From: JBBAGC01 sp964491265
Lineage (GTDB): Bacteria > Spirochaetota > UBA4802 > UBA5550
Reading direction: 5' to 3'
Assembly (NCBI GenBank): GCA_964491265.1
Contig: CAZBFP010000016.1
Location: 21,348 to 85,347, forward strand
Length of the DNA: 64,000 bases
Position numbers and translations under genes: made by a program. Each line of letters starts with the position of its first letter. Within the stretch, counting starts at the first letter, position 1. This document shows positions 53,258 to 62,085 of this stretch, piece by piece. The notes under the pieces were generated by a model. That model was given only the letters and a program-made list of their open reading frames with translations. It was not told the DNA's origin and did not search any database.

Positions 53258-56008
53258 ATGAAAAAACCATTTATCCTTTTTTCTATAGTTATATTACTTT
53301 TTACCATAAGCTGTAGTTCCGACTCAGGTGATGAAGACCCGGTTCAATCTGACTTTAATGAATATGGAGAGGCTATAGATGAAATAGTCAGAGATGAAGA
53401 TACCGGTAAACCTAAATGGACTATTGATAGTCTATTTACTGCAAAAGATTATAATTCAAAAAGAGACGGCTCAACAACTTCCAAATTTTCACCATCAAAA
53501 GCTTTTACATCAATCAACAATACTTTTGACAACCCGTTAGGAAGCAGAGACTACCTGCTTAAACGTTCTGAATTTTTTATATCAGGAATTCACCTTGATG
53601 AACAGGGCACAAACACATATGTATCTAAAACCAAATCTGATAACTGGAGATCGTTTCTTTTTCAGGACAAGGATACAGACACCGGTAAGTTTGATATTTC
53701 AAGCCGTTATGACGGTGAAGGCGGCGGCTGGAAATGTCCCAAAAAAAGCATAGGAGCCGATGTAGATGGTGACGGACGTGAGGAGATAATAATTGCACTA
53801 TTTGACGGCCAGAGACGCAAGCTAAGGAAGATCGACAGCGACAGCTCGGATAAAACAGTTGGATCAACAGAAGTTCTCAATATTGCCGCTTACACAGATT
53901 TTGAACCGGAAAATGAAGTTACATATAATGATTCAGATGGTAAATACCAGAGAACATATATGGGCACCGATATTACAGCAGGTGATATTGATGGAGACGG
54001 GAGAGACGAAATAATCTTCTCGTCTGGACGGGAATTATATATACGAAATGATGAGAAAAAAGGTTTTGCAAAGCTTGTGGGAAAAACATACAACATTTTC
54101 GATGATAGCGATAAAAGTTATTACTTTATACGTCTCGCCACAGCAGATTTCAATTTAGACGGTCGTGATGAACTTGTAGTTGTTGTAGGAAATGACAAAC
54201 CGAATACAGCAAAGTATTACATCTATGATTTTTCAAGTTCTCTTACAGAACCAGTAGAAATGAAAACAGGATATATATCAATGATGTACAACGGTAATAC
54301 ATACGCATTAAGAGCGGCAGATATAACAACTGGTGACTTTGATCATGACGGCCTGCCCGAAATAGCTTTTGGGGGACGTTATAAATCTTCAGATATTCCG
54401 GGAACAAATTCAAAAGTTACTGAAAAGTGGTATTTCATGGTACTCAATACCGAAATGAATGACAATAAAGAACCGGTTTTCAGCTGGTACAATGATGTCG
54501 CATCAGGAAGCTCATATGACAGCACAAACGGGCGAACAAATATTATGCCTCCAATGAATGCCGGTGATATCGATGGAGACGGCTACCCGGAAATCATTGC
54601 AGGAAAACAGATTTTATATCTTGCCGGTGTTACTTCTAAAAACAGTACAGCAAGCATACAACGGATGTGGGAGGGAAAGAGTCCCAGTGTAAAAACACCA
54701 AGTATAAATGATGTTATTGTTGATGCAGAAGATGGCAAAATGACTCTTTATGATCTGGTCTGCATCGGAGATGTAACAAAAGACGGTAAAGATGACATTG
54801 TTTTTATAACACGCGATGAAAAATACATTAATATCCTTTCCGATAAAGATGGTTCAAGATCCGCAAAACGTATTCTGCTTAAAGTTGCATATGATGTTGA
54901 AGACAACGATTTGAAAGATACATTCCCCGTAATCTGCTCAGCCGATATTGATGAAGACAGTTTAAAAGTAAGATATATAGGTCACGAGGTAATTTACTCA
55001 GAAGTAGATATCGCTGCTGTTATAGACTCCGCTCCATACTGGAAAGGCATAAACGGTTCTGATGAAGGCTTTGGAGGGGGAACAACCTATGCCCAGGGCA
55101 AAACAGTGAGCACTGAAGAATCACGCATCAATTCCATTACTGTAGGGGCTTCTTTCGGTTACGGCTATGAAAATGTCACCGGCACAAACTCTTTTGAAGT
55201 ACGTGCTTCCGCCTCACACTGCTGGTCCTGGGGCTGGTCTAAAACACAGGAGCGGACAGACGAATGGGGATTTACTTCCGCTCTCGGGGAGGCCAAAGTT
55301 TATCTTATACGGGTACCTTATGATGTATATTATTATAAAATCAAGATGTCACCAAACTCAACAGAAAGAGAAAAAATAGTATCAATAGATGTTCCAAGAA
55401 CTATTGAAAACGTTTATGTTTCACTGGACTATTACAACAACAGCGTAGCAGACTATAATATCGCAATAACTGAATACAATAGTTTAAACAGCAAAAATCA
55501 TGCCCTACTTTCCTCTATCAATATTGGACATACTTTCGGTAACCCGGCAGTATACCCTAAATATGAAACGCTTGGTACATTAAAAGAGAGTTGTGAATTA
55601 AAATCAAATGGTGATTACGACACCGTATTTATTAATTCCGCTTCCGGCCGTTCTGTTGGAATTGGCAATTATTCAACAAGTTATCAGTCAATATCAACCT
55701 CCTCGTCCGAATATGACATATCTGCTAGCACATGGGAAGGCGGCATCGCAGTTGAAGGAAAAAAAGGATGGGCAGTTTATGGAGCCAGCGTATCATACAC
55801 CAATGAATACACTGTCACAACTGGCTTCACCGATACAACAACTATTACAGGCGAATTACCCGATGTACCCGGCGATTCCTCTGTTTTTAAATGGGGTCTT
55901 TTAATGTACACCGATTCAATCGAACGAAGCTACCCAAAAAGTGACGATACAACAGGCACAGTAAAAGATTCATATAACTTTGTCACTTATTGGACAGATG
56001 CGAAATAA
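53258..56008 (+). CDS. Large FG-GAP (VCBS) repeat lipoprotein with a unique C-terminal domain
   Basis: 916 residues. Signal peptide with lipobox TISC (Cys about 20). At least six FG-GAP/VCBS units between about 165 and 560, each with a DxDxDG-type Ca2+ loop: GADVDGDGREEII, AGDIDGDGRDEIIF, TADFNLDGRDELVV, GDFDHDGLPEIAFGG, GDIDGDGYPEIIAG, and GDVTKDGKDDIVF. After about residue 590 the repeats end. The C-terminal third is Ser/Thr/Tyr-rich with alternating beta pattern (TVSTEESRINSITVGASFGY, SASHCWSWGWSKTQ), reminiscent of pore-forming beta-toxins but unproven. Surface-exposed adhesin or toxin-like protein. Codon use is more A/T-rich than neighbours, suggesting transfer. Confidence 0.8.
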   Translation: MKKPFILFSIVILLFTISCSSDSGDEDPVQSDFNEYGEAIDEIVRDEDTGKPKWTIDSLFTAKDYNSKRDGSTTSKFSPSKAFTSINNTFDNPLGSRDYLLKRSEFFISGIHLDEQGTNTYVSKTKSDNWRSFLFQDKDTDTGKFDISSRYDGEGGGWKCPKKSIGADVDGDGREEIIIALFDGQRRKLRKIDSDSSDKTVGSTEVLNIAAYTDFEPENEVTYNDSDGKYQRTYMGTDITAGDIDGDGRDEIIFSSGRELYIRNDEKKGFAKLVGKTYNIFDDSDKSYYFIRLATADFNLDGRDELVVVVGNDKPNTAKYYIYDFSSSLTEPVEMKTGYISMMYNGNTYALRAADITTGDFDHDGLPEIAFGGRYKSSDIPGTNSKVTEKWYFMVLNTEMNDNKEPVFSWYNDVASGSSYDSTNGRTNIMPPMNAGDIDGDGYPEIIAGKQILYLAGVTSKNSTASIQRMWEGKSPSVKTPSINDVIVDAEDGKMTLYDLVCIGDVTKDGKDDIVFITRDEKYINILSDKDGSRSAKRILLKVAYDVEDNDLKDTFPVICSADIDEDSLKVRYIGHEVIYSEVDIAAVIDSAPYWKGINGSDEGFGGGTTYAQGKTVSTEESRINSITVGASFGYGYENVTGTNSFEVRASASHCWSWGWSKTQERTDEWGFTSALGEAKVYLIRVPYDVYYYKIKMSPNSTEREKIVSIDVPRTIENVYVSLDYYNNSVADYNIAITEYNSLNSKNHALLSSINIGHTFGNPAVYPKYETLGTLKESCELKSNGDYDTVFINSASGRSVGIGNYSTSYQSISTSSSEYDISASTWEGGIAVEGKKGWAVYGASVSYTNEYTVTTGFTDTTTITGELPDVPGDSSVFKWGLLMYTDSIERSYPKSDDTTGTVKDSYNFVTYWTDAK

Positions 56009-56062
56009 TGGAATATATATTCAAATTCAAAACCTTTTCAGCTTATATTTTTTAATACATTT

Positions 56063-56112
56063 CGGTCTGCGTGTCAAGGTTTAACAAAACACACAGACCG
56101 CTTTTCCCCTTT
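56063..56112 (+). terminator. Terminator of the FG-GAP lipoprotein gene
   Basis: CGGTCTGCGTGT (56063-56074) pairs with ACACACAGACCG (56089-56100), one G-U; then CTTTTCCCCTTT. Confidence 0.75.
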
Positions 56113-56176
56113 AAAATACGCACTTGCTCGTCTATGTTCTTCTCAAAAACATAGACGAGCAAGTGCGTATTTTAAA
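56110..56176. repeat. Perfect 29-bp inverted repeat
   Basis: Arms 56110-56138 and 56148-56176 are exact reverse complements over 29 bases, with a 9-nt loop. It directly follows the terminator. Perfect pairing of this length, with GC in the middle, is unusual and points to selection or recent origin, such as a transposon end or structured RNA. Confidence 0.8.
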
Positions 56177-56382
56177 ATGATTAATCTATCTCAAATTACG
56201 GACAATATCTTTGATTTATCCTTTTTCACTATAAATAAATTGGAAATTTTCTATATCTTACTTTTATTAAGGGAGGTACTACTCCAAAAGAGATATCTAT
56301 TCATCAGAACTTACAATCTAATTCTCTTATATTCATACAATTCAATATTGACAGCATAAAAAAAAATTAATTAACAATAAAA

Positions 56383-56750
56383 AATACATAGTGCTTCCTG
56401 GAGACGGTATGGCTGACCTTCCGCTTGATGAACTTAGAGGGAAAACAGTTCTTGAACACTATAATATCCCTAATATGGACTTCATGTGCCATAATAGAAT
56501 TTCAGGGCTTACAAAGACTGTACCTTACGGAATTTCCCCGTGAAGCGATACTTCCAATCTGTCTATCTTTAGATATGATCCCGACGTTTATTCTTTAAGG
56601 ATGGCCCCCATAGAAGCTATCAATATAGTGGTTGAACCTGGGCTCGATAATACGGCATTCCTATGTAATATTTGAAATGCAGCGGGAGTTATAATGAACG
56701 ATTTCACTTCTAAACATATCAACAGCAGACTCTCTGCAATTGTAACTACA
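56383..56750 (+). pseudogene. apgM: apgM remnant (2,3-bisphosphoglycerate-independent phosphoglycerate mutase)
   Basis: The plus frame reads KYIVLPGDGMADLPLDELRG, then KTVLEHYNIPNMDF, SGLTKTVPYGISP, a TGA (56541-56543), SDTSNLSIFRYDPDVYS, PIEAINIVVEPG, CNI, a TGA (56673-56675) and AGVIMNDFTSKHI. This is the N-terminal part of archaeal-type ApgM, in one frame but with no start codon, two stops and the remaining ~270 residues missing. The stops do not replace cysteines, so this is a dead gene, not a selenoprotein. Confidence 0.8.
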
Positions 56751-57152
56751 TCAGCCCGTAATACTGTTCAATTTTTCAACAACAAGCTTTTTCACACGTC
56801 TTGCAGCAGCATAAGCTAAACGAAGCTCATCTATAGTAGGAATAAAAAAGTCATCGGGATAACGTGATTCAACCGCATAGACAGAAAGAAAAACAGTATC
56901 AGTCAATAATTCAAATTCAGGATCAACTTTCATGCATTCCCCGAGAAGAAAACCGATTTCATGTGTTTTTCTGGGCTCCACCCCTTTCGAAACAAGAAAA
57001 AGCTTCAAGTATTTCTCTGCACCCTGCTGACAGTGAAAAGCAAGAACATCCGTTACCGGATCGGATAAATTTATGTTCTGTTCTACAATCCTGAAATCAT
57101 TATCTGCCTTGATTATCCATAGTGCAATTATATCTTTCAGTTTCTCATCCAT
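56751..57152 (-). CDS. HEPN-domain protein, toxin of a HEPN/MNT pair
   Basis: 133 residues. HEPN pattern: KADNDFRIVEQNINL, FHCQQGAEKYLKLFLVSKG and RKTHEIGFLLGECM, with the family's helical bundle. It overlaps the downstream end of the MNT gene by 16 bases. HEPN/MNT pairs form toxin-antitoxin systems in which MNT AMPylates HEPN. It shares its 3' end with the apgM remnant. Confidence 0.88.
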   Translation of the reverse strand: MDEKLKDIIALWIIKADNDFRIVEQNINLSDPVTDVLAFHCQQGAEKYLKLFLVSKGVEPRKTHEIGFLLGECMKVDPEFELLTDTVFLSVYAVESRYPDDFFIPTIDELRLAYAAARRVKKLVVEKLNSITG

Positions 57153-57466
57153 AAAATTTTACCCTCACTTGAGATTGAATGAGATACTGTAAAATTTACT
57201 GTTTTATCCTCATTAAAGTGAATTTCTTCTTTCAAAATTATATCAACACAATATCCTTTTCTGCCAAGGATATTCCAGAGGTTTCCAAGGATGTGCAGTT
57301 TTTCCCCGCGTGAAATATGAGTATCAACAATCGCCGCAATATCAGCATCACTCTCATCAGTTGCCGTACCGCGGCTATAACTTCCAAAAAGAACAAGAGA
57401 CTTTAACCCCGGAACATTATTTTTAAAAATGTCTGTTATTACTTCAAAATCCTGCGTGCTGTACAT
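57137..57466 (-). CDS. MNT-domain nucleotidyltransferase, antitoxin of the HEPN/MNT pair
   Basis: 109 residues. The minimal nucleotidyltransferase motif is GSYSRGTATDESDAD (GS-x-D-x-D), with the third Asp-like position later in VDIILKEEIHF. The start is ATG 57466 after a GGAGAAAG ribosome site. It is the upstream partner of the HEPN gene. It probably acts by adding AMP to HEPN. Confidence 0.9.
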   Translation of the reverse strand: MYSTQDFEVITDIFKNNVPGLKSLVLFGSYSRGTATDESDADIAAIVDTHISRGEKLHILGNLWNILGRKGYCVDIILKEEIHFNEDKTVNFTVSHSISSEGKILWMRN

Positions 57467-57882
57467 TCTTTCTCCATGAAAGATATTACATTAATTCATT
57501 TATACAATTATAATAATAAAATCCAAAATGTCAACAAGTATCATACTTGCAGCCGTTCGGCATCCGTTTGAGGGGTGAGTTATTACGGAGACTAAATTGA
57601 AAATAGCAGTTTGAATGCTGTCATCGGGCGGTATCTCGTTACACTTGAAAACTGCCGGTATGGCCGCTTCAATTCAGCCTGGACGGTGATACACACCTAA
57701 CCCTATACTAAGTGTCCCGTACCCTGAGCAGAACCGAAAGGAACCTTGAAAAACTTTTCAACGGGCATCGAGCGGAGTCGAGATGATCTACCTCACCGGA
57801 CATAGCCTTATGTCTATTACATGTCCAGGTTAATAAAATTTAAAGGAGTCAATAAATCCCATCCCGTTAGATATAAGTTTAT

Positions 57883-58053
57883 TTATTCTAAATACCTTTT
57901 CACAAGAGTGCCATTAGAAATAAAACTGATGTTTCTATTTTTTGATTGAACGATCATCAATCTATCAAAAGGATCTCTGTGAATGTGCGGCAGAGATTCC
58001 AGCCCTTGTAAATCTTCAATTATTAAATCTATAAACCGGATATCATACAGCAT
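57883..58053 (-). pseudogene. PIN-domain (VapC-like) toxin remnant
   Basis: A minus-strand frame of 56 residues from ATG 58053 reads MLYDIRFIDLIIEDLQGLES, then LPHIHRDPFDRLMIVQSKNR and ends TLVKRYLE. The HRDPFDRLMIVQ block is the C-terminal half of VapC PIN domains. The N-terminal half with the first acidic residues is missing. Confidence 0.7.
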
Positions 58054-58170
58054 GAAGCAGCTATCAGAGAAGAAATGGATTGCATTATTACCCGGAATGT
58101 AAAAGATTTTTCAACTTCAAAGATTACAATTTTCTCTCCGGACGCTTTTCTCCATAATTTTTTTAAATGA
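58027..58170 (+). pseudogene. Second PIN-domain toxin remnant
   Basis: The plus frame reads YKPDIIQHEAAIREEMDCII, then TRNVKDFSTSKITIFSPDAF and stops at TGA 58170. This is the C-terminal end of a PIN_3-type toxin, a different family from the minus-strand fragment which it overlaps. Confidence 0.65.
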
Positions 58171-58198
58171 ATCTAAGAATTATTTTTAAAGAAAAGAG

Positions 58199-58221
58199 TT
58201 GCACTTAATTGTTGAATCTAA
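58199..58221 (+). repeat. 23-bp direct repeat, right copy (boundary of accessory island)
   Basis: TTGCACTTAATTGTTGAATCTAA, same orientation as 51624-51646, 6.6 kb apart. Confidence 0.6.
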
Positions 58222-58328
58222 GAAATATTATGTCTTATTAGATGAAGTTTTTTCAGCATATGCCGATAATTACATTACAGTGAAATCTTTATTATTCCGG
58301 AAATATTACCGGTAAACGGGAAACCTTT

Positions 58329-60350
58329 ATGGCTTTTAAAAGATTATTTATAATCCTCTATATCGTGGCATTTATTGTTCTCCCTGCTGCATCGATATAC
58401 TCCTATGACAGAAATTTTGTTAAATTCGAAGTGGCAAAAGAGCATTTCCGTAACGGCATTGTTTATTTTAATAATATGCAGTATCTTGCGGCTGTTGAGT
58501 TTTTCCGCAGGGCTCTGCAGGAGTATCCCGATTATTACACTGCAAGGGATTTCCTTTCAAGATCCTATAAACTGGCAGGTTTTAAAACTGCAGCACTTGA
58601 TGAGCTTAAAAAGGCTGCACAGATATACCCTGAGAGCATAGCTGTAAAAAACAGAATCGACAGTATACTTTTCCGCGGTTCAGGACCGGTGAGTGATATT
58701 TCTGAAGAGTATGTGCTGCAGAATGAGCTTAGTTCCAGTGACATGAAAAGGTTCGGCTTCCCTGAGGCGATTGATCTGGCGATTGATAATGAAAAAAATA
58801 TCTATGTTACCTCTTTTACTTCACCAAGGGTTGTAAAAATTGATCCAAACGGCAAGGGTGTGGATATTTTCAGGCCAAATATCCGCGGCGGACTCTATGG
58901 TATTGACTTTAATAATGGCACACTGGCTGTAAGTGATTTTCAGGGGAATATAATTTATCTTTTTAATACAGCCGGAAAAATTACCGGCAAGTTCGGAGGG
59001 TCCGGTTCAGGTGAGGGGAGTTTCCATGGACCGCAGGGGCTTGCATTTGACAAAAAGGGGCATATCTATGTTGTGGACAGTGGAAACTTCAGGGTCCAGA
59101 AGTTTGATGAAAAGGGGAGATTTATTCTCAGCTTCGGTAAAAAAGGGGATTACGAGGGTGAATTCAAAAATCCATCAGGCGTGGCTTTTTTAAATGAGAA
59201 GGTATATGTTACAGATACTGACGGAAGAAAAATAGCGGTTTATGATCAGTATGGAAATTATATAAGCGATATCAGGGGTGAGGCAATAGTTTCACCCAGG
59301 GGGATTTCGGTAAATGGTAATAACCTGGTTATTTCCGATGAAGAGAGAGGGGTTCTTATTTATAATACTGCCAATTCATCCATGCGCATATTTGATTCAT
59401 GGGGCGAGGAGGGGAGACTTCACCGTTCTGCTGCAGCAAGGATAGATTCAGAAGGTTATATCTATGTTGTGGATTCCGGCCCGAACAGGGTTTACAGATT
59501 CTCCCCTGTGGAGAAGCAGTATACCAATATGGAGATAGAGATTACATCTGTGGATGTAAAAAAATTCCCTGTTGTTGCTTTTTATCTCAATATTAAGGGG
59601 AGGGACGGCAGACCGCTATACGGCCTTGGCCCTGACAACTTTAAGATTACTGAAGACAATTCTGCTATTCACGGGTTTTATACTGATTATCTTAAGAATA
59701 AGCCGCTCTCAGCTTCATTCTCTATGGTGATAGACAGATCAAAATCGATGGAATCTTATCATAATGATCTTCCCTGGTTTGCTGATTTTGTTTTAACAAA
59801 AATGAAGAGGAATGACACTGTCGAGCTTATTAATTTTAATAAGGATACATGGTCCGGGAGTAATTACGACTGGAGCAGGAGAAGAACCCTTGATGCTGTG
59901 AGAAAAAGGGATTACAGTGAAGGGAGGCAGACCGGAGTTGCTCTTTACACCGCTCTTTCCAATCTTGTACCAAGGCTTAACAGGAGGGGCGTGGTTTTTA
60001 TTACTGATGGTACTGTTGCAGATGATTCATTTATGCAGTATACACCGGAGATTATTTCCGACTATGCCAGGGAGCATTATATTCCAATATATATTATTTC
60101 AATTAAGGATCCGGATCCGGTCTTTTCAATGATTGCTTCAAGAACTGGCGGACAGGTTATCCGTCCTGCTGAGATTGATAATCTGCGTAAAATATACGAT
60201 AATGTGAGAAATCTTGACGAGAAGAGGTATGTTCTCGTTTATAATACATATAAGCTACCTTCATTCCGCGGATGGTGGGCTGATGTTAAAATAGAAGCAG
60301 AATTCAGGGGTGTGCAGGGTGTTGAATGGGGAGGATATTTTGTACCATAG
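58329..60350 (+). CDS. Exported TPR-NHL-VWA protein
   Basis: 673 residues. A signal peptide (about 1-25) is followed by TPR helices (about 35-110), an NHL/6-bladed propeller (about 140-390, e.g. GPQGLAFDKKGHIYVVDSGN), and a VWA domain (about 455-650) with MIDAS motif DRSKSMES and FITDGTVADDS. The propeller plus VWA suggests protein or ligand binding in the periplasm or at the surface. The last codons contain the ribosome site of the next gene. Confidence 0.88.
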   Translation: MAFKRLFIILYIVAFIVLPAASIYSYDRNFVKFEVAKEHFRNGIVYFNNMQYLAAVEFFRRALQEYPDYYTARDFLSRSYKLAGFKTAALDELKKAAQIYPESIAVKNRIDSILFRGSGPVSDISEEYVLQNELSSSDMKRFGFPEAIDLAIDNEKNIYVTSFTSPRVVKIDPNGKGVDIFRPNIRGGLYGIDFNNGTLAVSDFQGNIIYLFNTAGKITGKFGGSGSGEGSFHGPQGLAFDKKGHIYVVDSGNFRVQKFDEKGRFILSFGKKGDYEGEFKNPSGVAFLNEKVYVTDTDGRKIAVYDQYGNYISDIRGEAIVSPRGISVNGNNLVISDEERGVLIYNTANSSMRIFDSWGEEGRLHRSAAARIDSEGYIYVVDSGPNRVYRFSPVEKQYTNMEIEITSVDVKKFPVVAFYLNIKGRDGRPLYGLGPDNFKITEDNSAIHGFYTDYLKNKPLSASFSMVIDRSKSMESYHNDLPWFADFVLTKMKRNDTVELINFNKDTWSGSNYDWSRRRTLDAVRKRDYSEGRQTGVALYTALSNLVPRLNRRGVVFITDGTVADDSFMQYTPEIISDYAREHYIPIYIISIKDPDPVFSMIASRTGGQVIRPAEIDNLRKIYDNVRNLDEKRYVLVYNTYKLPSFRGWWADVKIEAEFRGVQGVEWGGYFVP

Positions 60351-60984
60351 CAGTAATGACAGAATGACAAATGCCAGAATGAATATGGTGCGGAAACTTG
60401 AGAATAAGGGTATCTCCTCAGGATCGGTTCTTGAGGCTATGCTTAAGGTTCCAAGGCATCTTTTTGTTTCAGAGGCTCTATGCTATAGGGCATATGATGA
60501 CACTTCTCTCCCCATAGGTTTCGGCCAGACTATTTCCACACCTTCAGTTGTTGCCTCCATGGTTCAGTCATTAAGGCTCACAGGGGATGAGAGGGTTCTG
60601 GAAATCGGTTCTGGATCAGGTTACCAGGCAGCGGTGCTGGGTGAGCTGGCAGGATTTGTAACAGGTATGGAACGGATTGCTGAGCTGGCTGACCGGTCAA
60701 GGGGTGTAATCTTCAGCTTAAAGTACGGTAATATAAAAATAGTAAACAGCGATGACTTCAATTCTGTTGAAGGAAATTTTGACAGAATAATTGTTGCTGC
60801 AGGTGTGAAAATATTCCCTGTTGAACTGCTGGAAAAACTGGAGCCTGGCGGGGTTCTGGTTATCCCTGTTGATGACAGTACTAATAATCATGTAATTAAG
60901 AGATTTATTAAAAAGAGTGACAATGACTATTTCGAAGAGGTTATAGGGAGAGCAAATTTTGTTCCCTATCTTGTGGGGGTTTAG
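60340..60984 (+). CDS. pcm: Protein-L-isoaspartate O-methyltransferase
   Basis: About 214 residues. Motifs: RHLFVSEALCYRAYDDTSLPIG near the start, GQTISTPSVVASMVQSL, and the SAM site VLEIGSGSGYQAAVLGELAG, then RIIVAAGV and LEPGGVLVIPV. Repairs isoaspartyl residues. The start is ambiguous: TTG 60340 is well placed after GGGGAGG inside the previous gene, whereas ATG 60364 has no ribosome site. The frame overlaps the upstream gene by 11 bases, which suggests coupling. Confidence 0.92.
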   Translation: MYHSSNDRMTNARMNMVRKLENKGISSGSVLEAMLKVPRHLFVSEALCYRAYDDTSLPIGFGQTISTPSVVASMVQSLRLTGDERVLEIGSGSGYQAAVLGELAGFVTGMERIAELADRSRGVIFSLKYGNIKIVNSDDFNSVEGNFDRIIVAAGVKIFPVELLEKLEPGGVLVIPVDDSTNNHVIKRFIKKSDNDYFEEVIGRANFVPYLVGV

Positions 60985-61004
60985 AATGATGATCAGTAAT
61001 ATTT

Positions 61005-61091
61005 TGTCATTCCGGCTGTAGCGGTAGCAGAATGCCGGAATCTTCTGAAAAAAATAGTAGTAATGAGATTCCCGCCTACGCGGGAATGACA
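61005..61091. repeat. ATTCC-type palindromic repeat, third copy
   Basis: TGTCATTCCGGC...GCCGGAATC and GAGATTCCCGC...GCGGGAATGAC in tandem, as at 2507. It separates pcm from the convergent esterase-like gene. Confidence 0.75.
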
Positions 61092-61134
61092 CCGCCTTAA
61101 AATTTAAACTGCGGCATTAAGTTCAATCCATACA

Positions 61135-62085
61135 TTAATATGATGCTGTTATTATATCCGCCAGCCATTTGATTGATGCTGTTTTCTGTTTTTCCCCGCC
61201 TGCGTTAATCCCTTCATCGGGATAAACTTCTATAAACTTTTCACATGTGAGTCGATTAAAGAGTCCCATTACACATTCAGTGGGTGAACAGTTGTCATTA
61301 AGTCCGGTAATAAATAGGGCGGGGCATTTCAGATCAGATGAAAAATTTATTATATCAAAGTAGCTCAGGTTTTTCTTTATCTGGTTTTTTTTCCCTTTCT
61401 GTATAGCTATGATGTCATTGATCTCCTGAGCAGCATCGCTTTCAGAAAGATTCTGTATCATGGGGATATCGCAGAAAAGGGGCGCGTCCATAACAATCCC
61501 TTTAACTCTGTCGGAATTAACAGCTGCAAAGAATCCTGCAGCAGCACCAAGCCCTTTACCACGTATTCCGATTTCCGAGCAGTCTATAATGTCCATAAGT
61601 CTTAAAAAATCGATTGAACGGAATACATCAAGAAAAACCGACCTCACATAATATGTCTGAAGATCGATTATATTCTCTATGATAAATCCGAGAGGACGTT
61701 CTTTCTCCTCTTCTGCGGTCCGGTTTTTTATAAGATCATGGCCACGCATTACCAGGAAAAGGTGAGCGCATCTCTCATCCAGTATTTTAACAGGGTTTTT
61801 ATCGGGGTAGCGGTTGTAATCGTGGAGGTGAATAATTATTCTGCTTTTAACCATATCTTTGGGAACATAGAGGTACCCTTTAATCCGTACTTTAAGAAAT
61901 CCGTTATAGGATACTTCGTAATATCTGAATTTGCCTGATGAGCCTTTTGATGATTCATGTATTTCTGGTCCAATGGGGATCTTTTTTATATCATTTATTG
62001 ACTTTGTCCAGAAACTGATGAAATCATCCTCCCTTGTAAGATCGGGCATATTCATGAAATATTTATCAAAGGCTTTTATTGCCAT
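61135..62085 (-). CDS. AXE1-like alpha/beta hydrolase with degenerate active site
   Basis: 316 residues, similar in layout to acetylxylan-esterase/cephalosporin-C deacetylase-type proteins: GYLYVPKDMVKSRIIIHLHDYN, FLVMRGHDL and DVFRSIDFLRLM with DCSEIGI. The nucleophile elbow reads G-K-G-L-G (176-180) where a Ser is expected, and the final His block is YPDEGINAGG with no His. FITGLNDNCSPTE keeps the Asp. The enzyme activity is therefore doubtful; it may be a pseudoenzyme or binding protein. Starts at the stop of the next upstream gene (TAATG). Confidence 0.75.
   Translation of the reverse strand: MAIKAFDKYFMNMPDLTREDDFISFWTKSINDIKKIPIGPEIHESSKGSSGKFRYYEVSYNGFLKVRIKGYLYVPKDMVKSRIIIHLHDYNRYPDKNPVKILDERCAHLFLVMRGHDLIKNRTAEEEKERPLGFIIENIIDLQTYYVRSVFLDVFRSIDFLRLMDIIDCSEIGIRGKGLGAAAGFFAAVNSDRVKGIVMDAPLFCDIPMIQNLSESDAAQEINDIIAIQKGKKNQIKKNLSYFDIINFSSDLKCPALFITGLNDNCSPTECVMGLFNRLTCEKFIEVYPDEGINAGGEKQKTASIKWLADIITASY

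Larger units (their letters stand above)
57467..58328. other. Mosaic intergenic region with toxin remnants
   Basis: 862 bases. From 57520 to 57830 is a stretch of higher GC than its surroundings with no gene recognised (GGGCATCGAGCGGAGTCGAG and similar short palindromic tracts). From 57883 to 58170 two PIN-domain remnants overlap on opposite strands. The right copy of the 23-bp repeat is at 58199. Confidence 0.6.

Noticed and set aside
56541..56675. Two in-frame TGA codons in the apgM-like frame as possible selenocysteines
   Set aside because: Neither replaces a Cys (first lies where ApgM has Gly), there is no start codon and about 270 residues are missing; it is a pseudogene.
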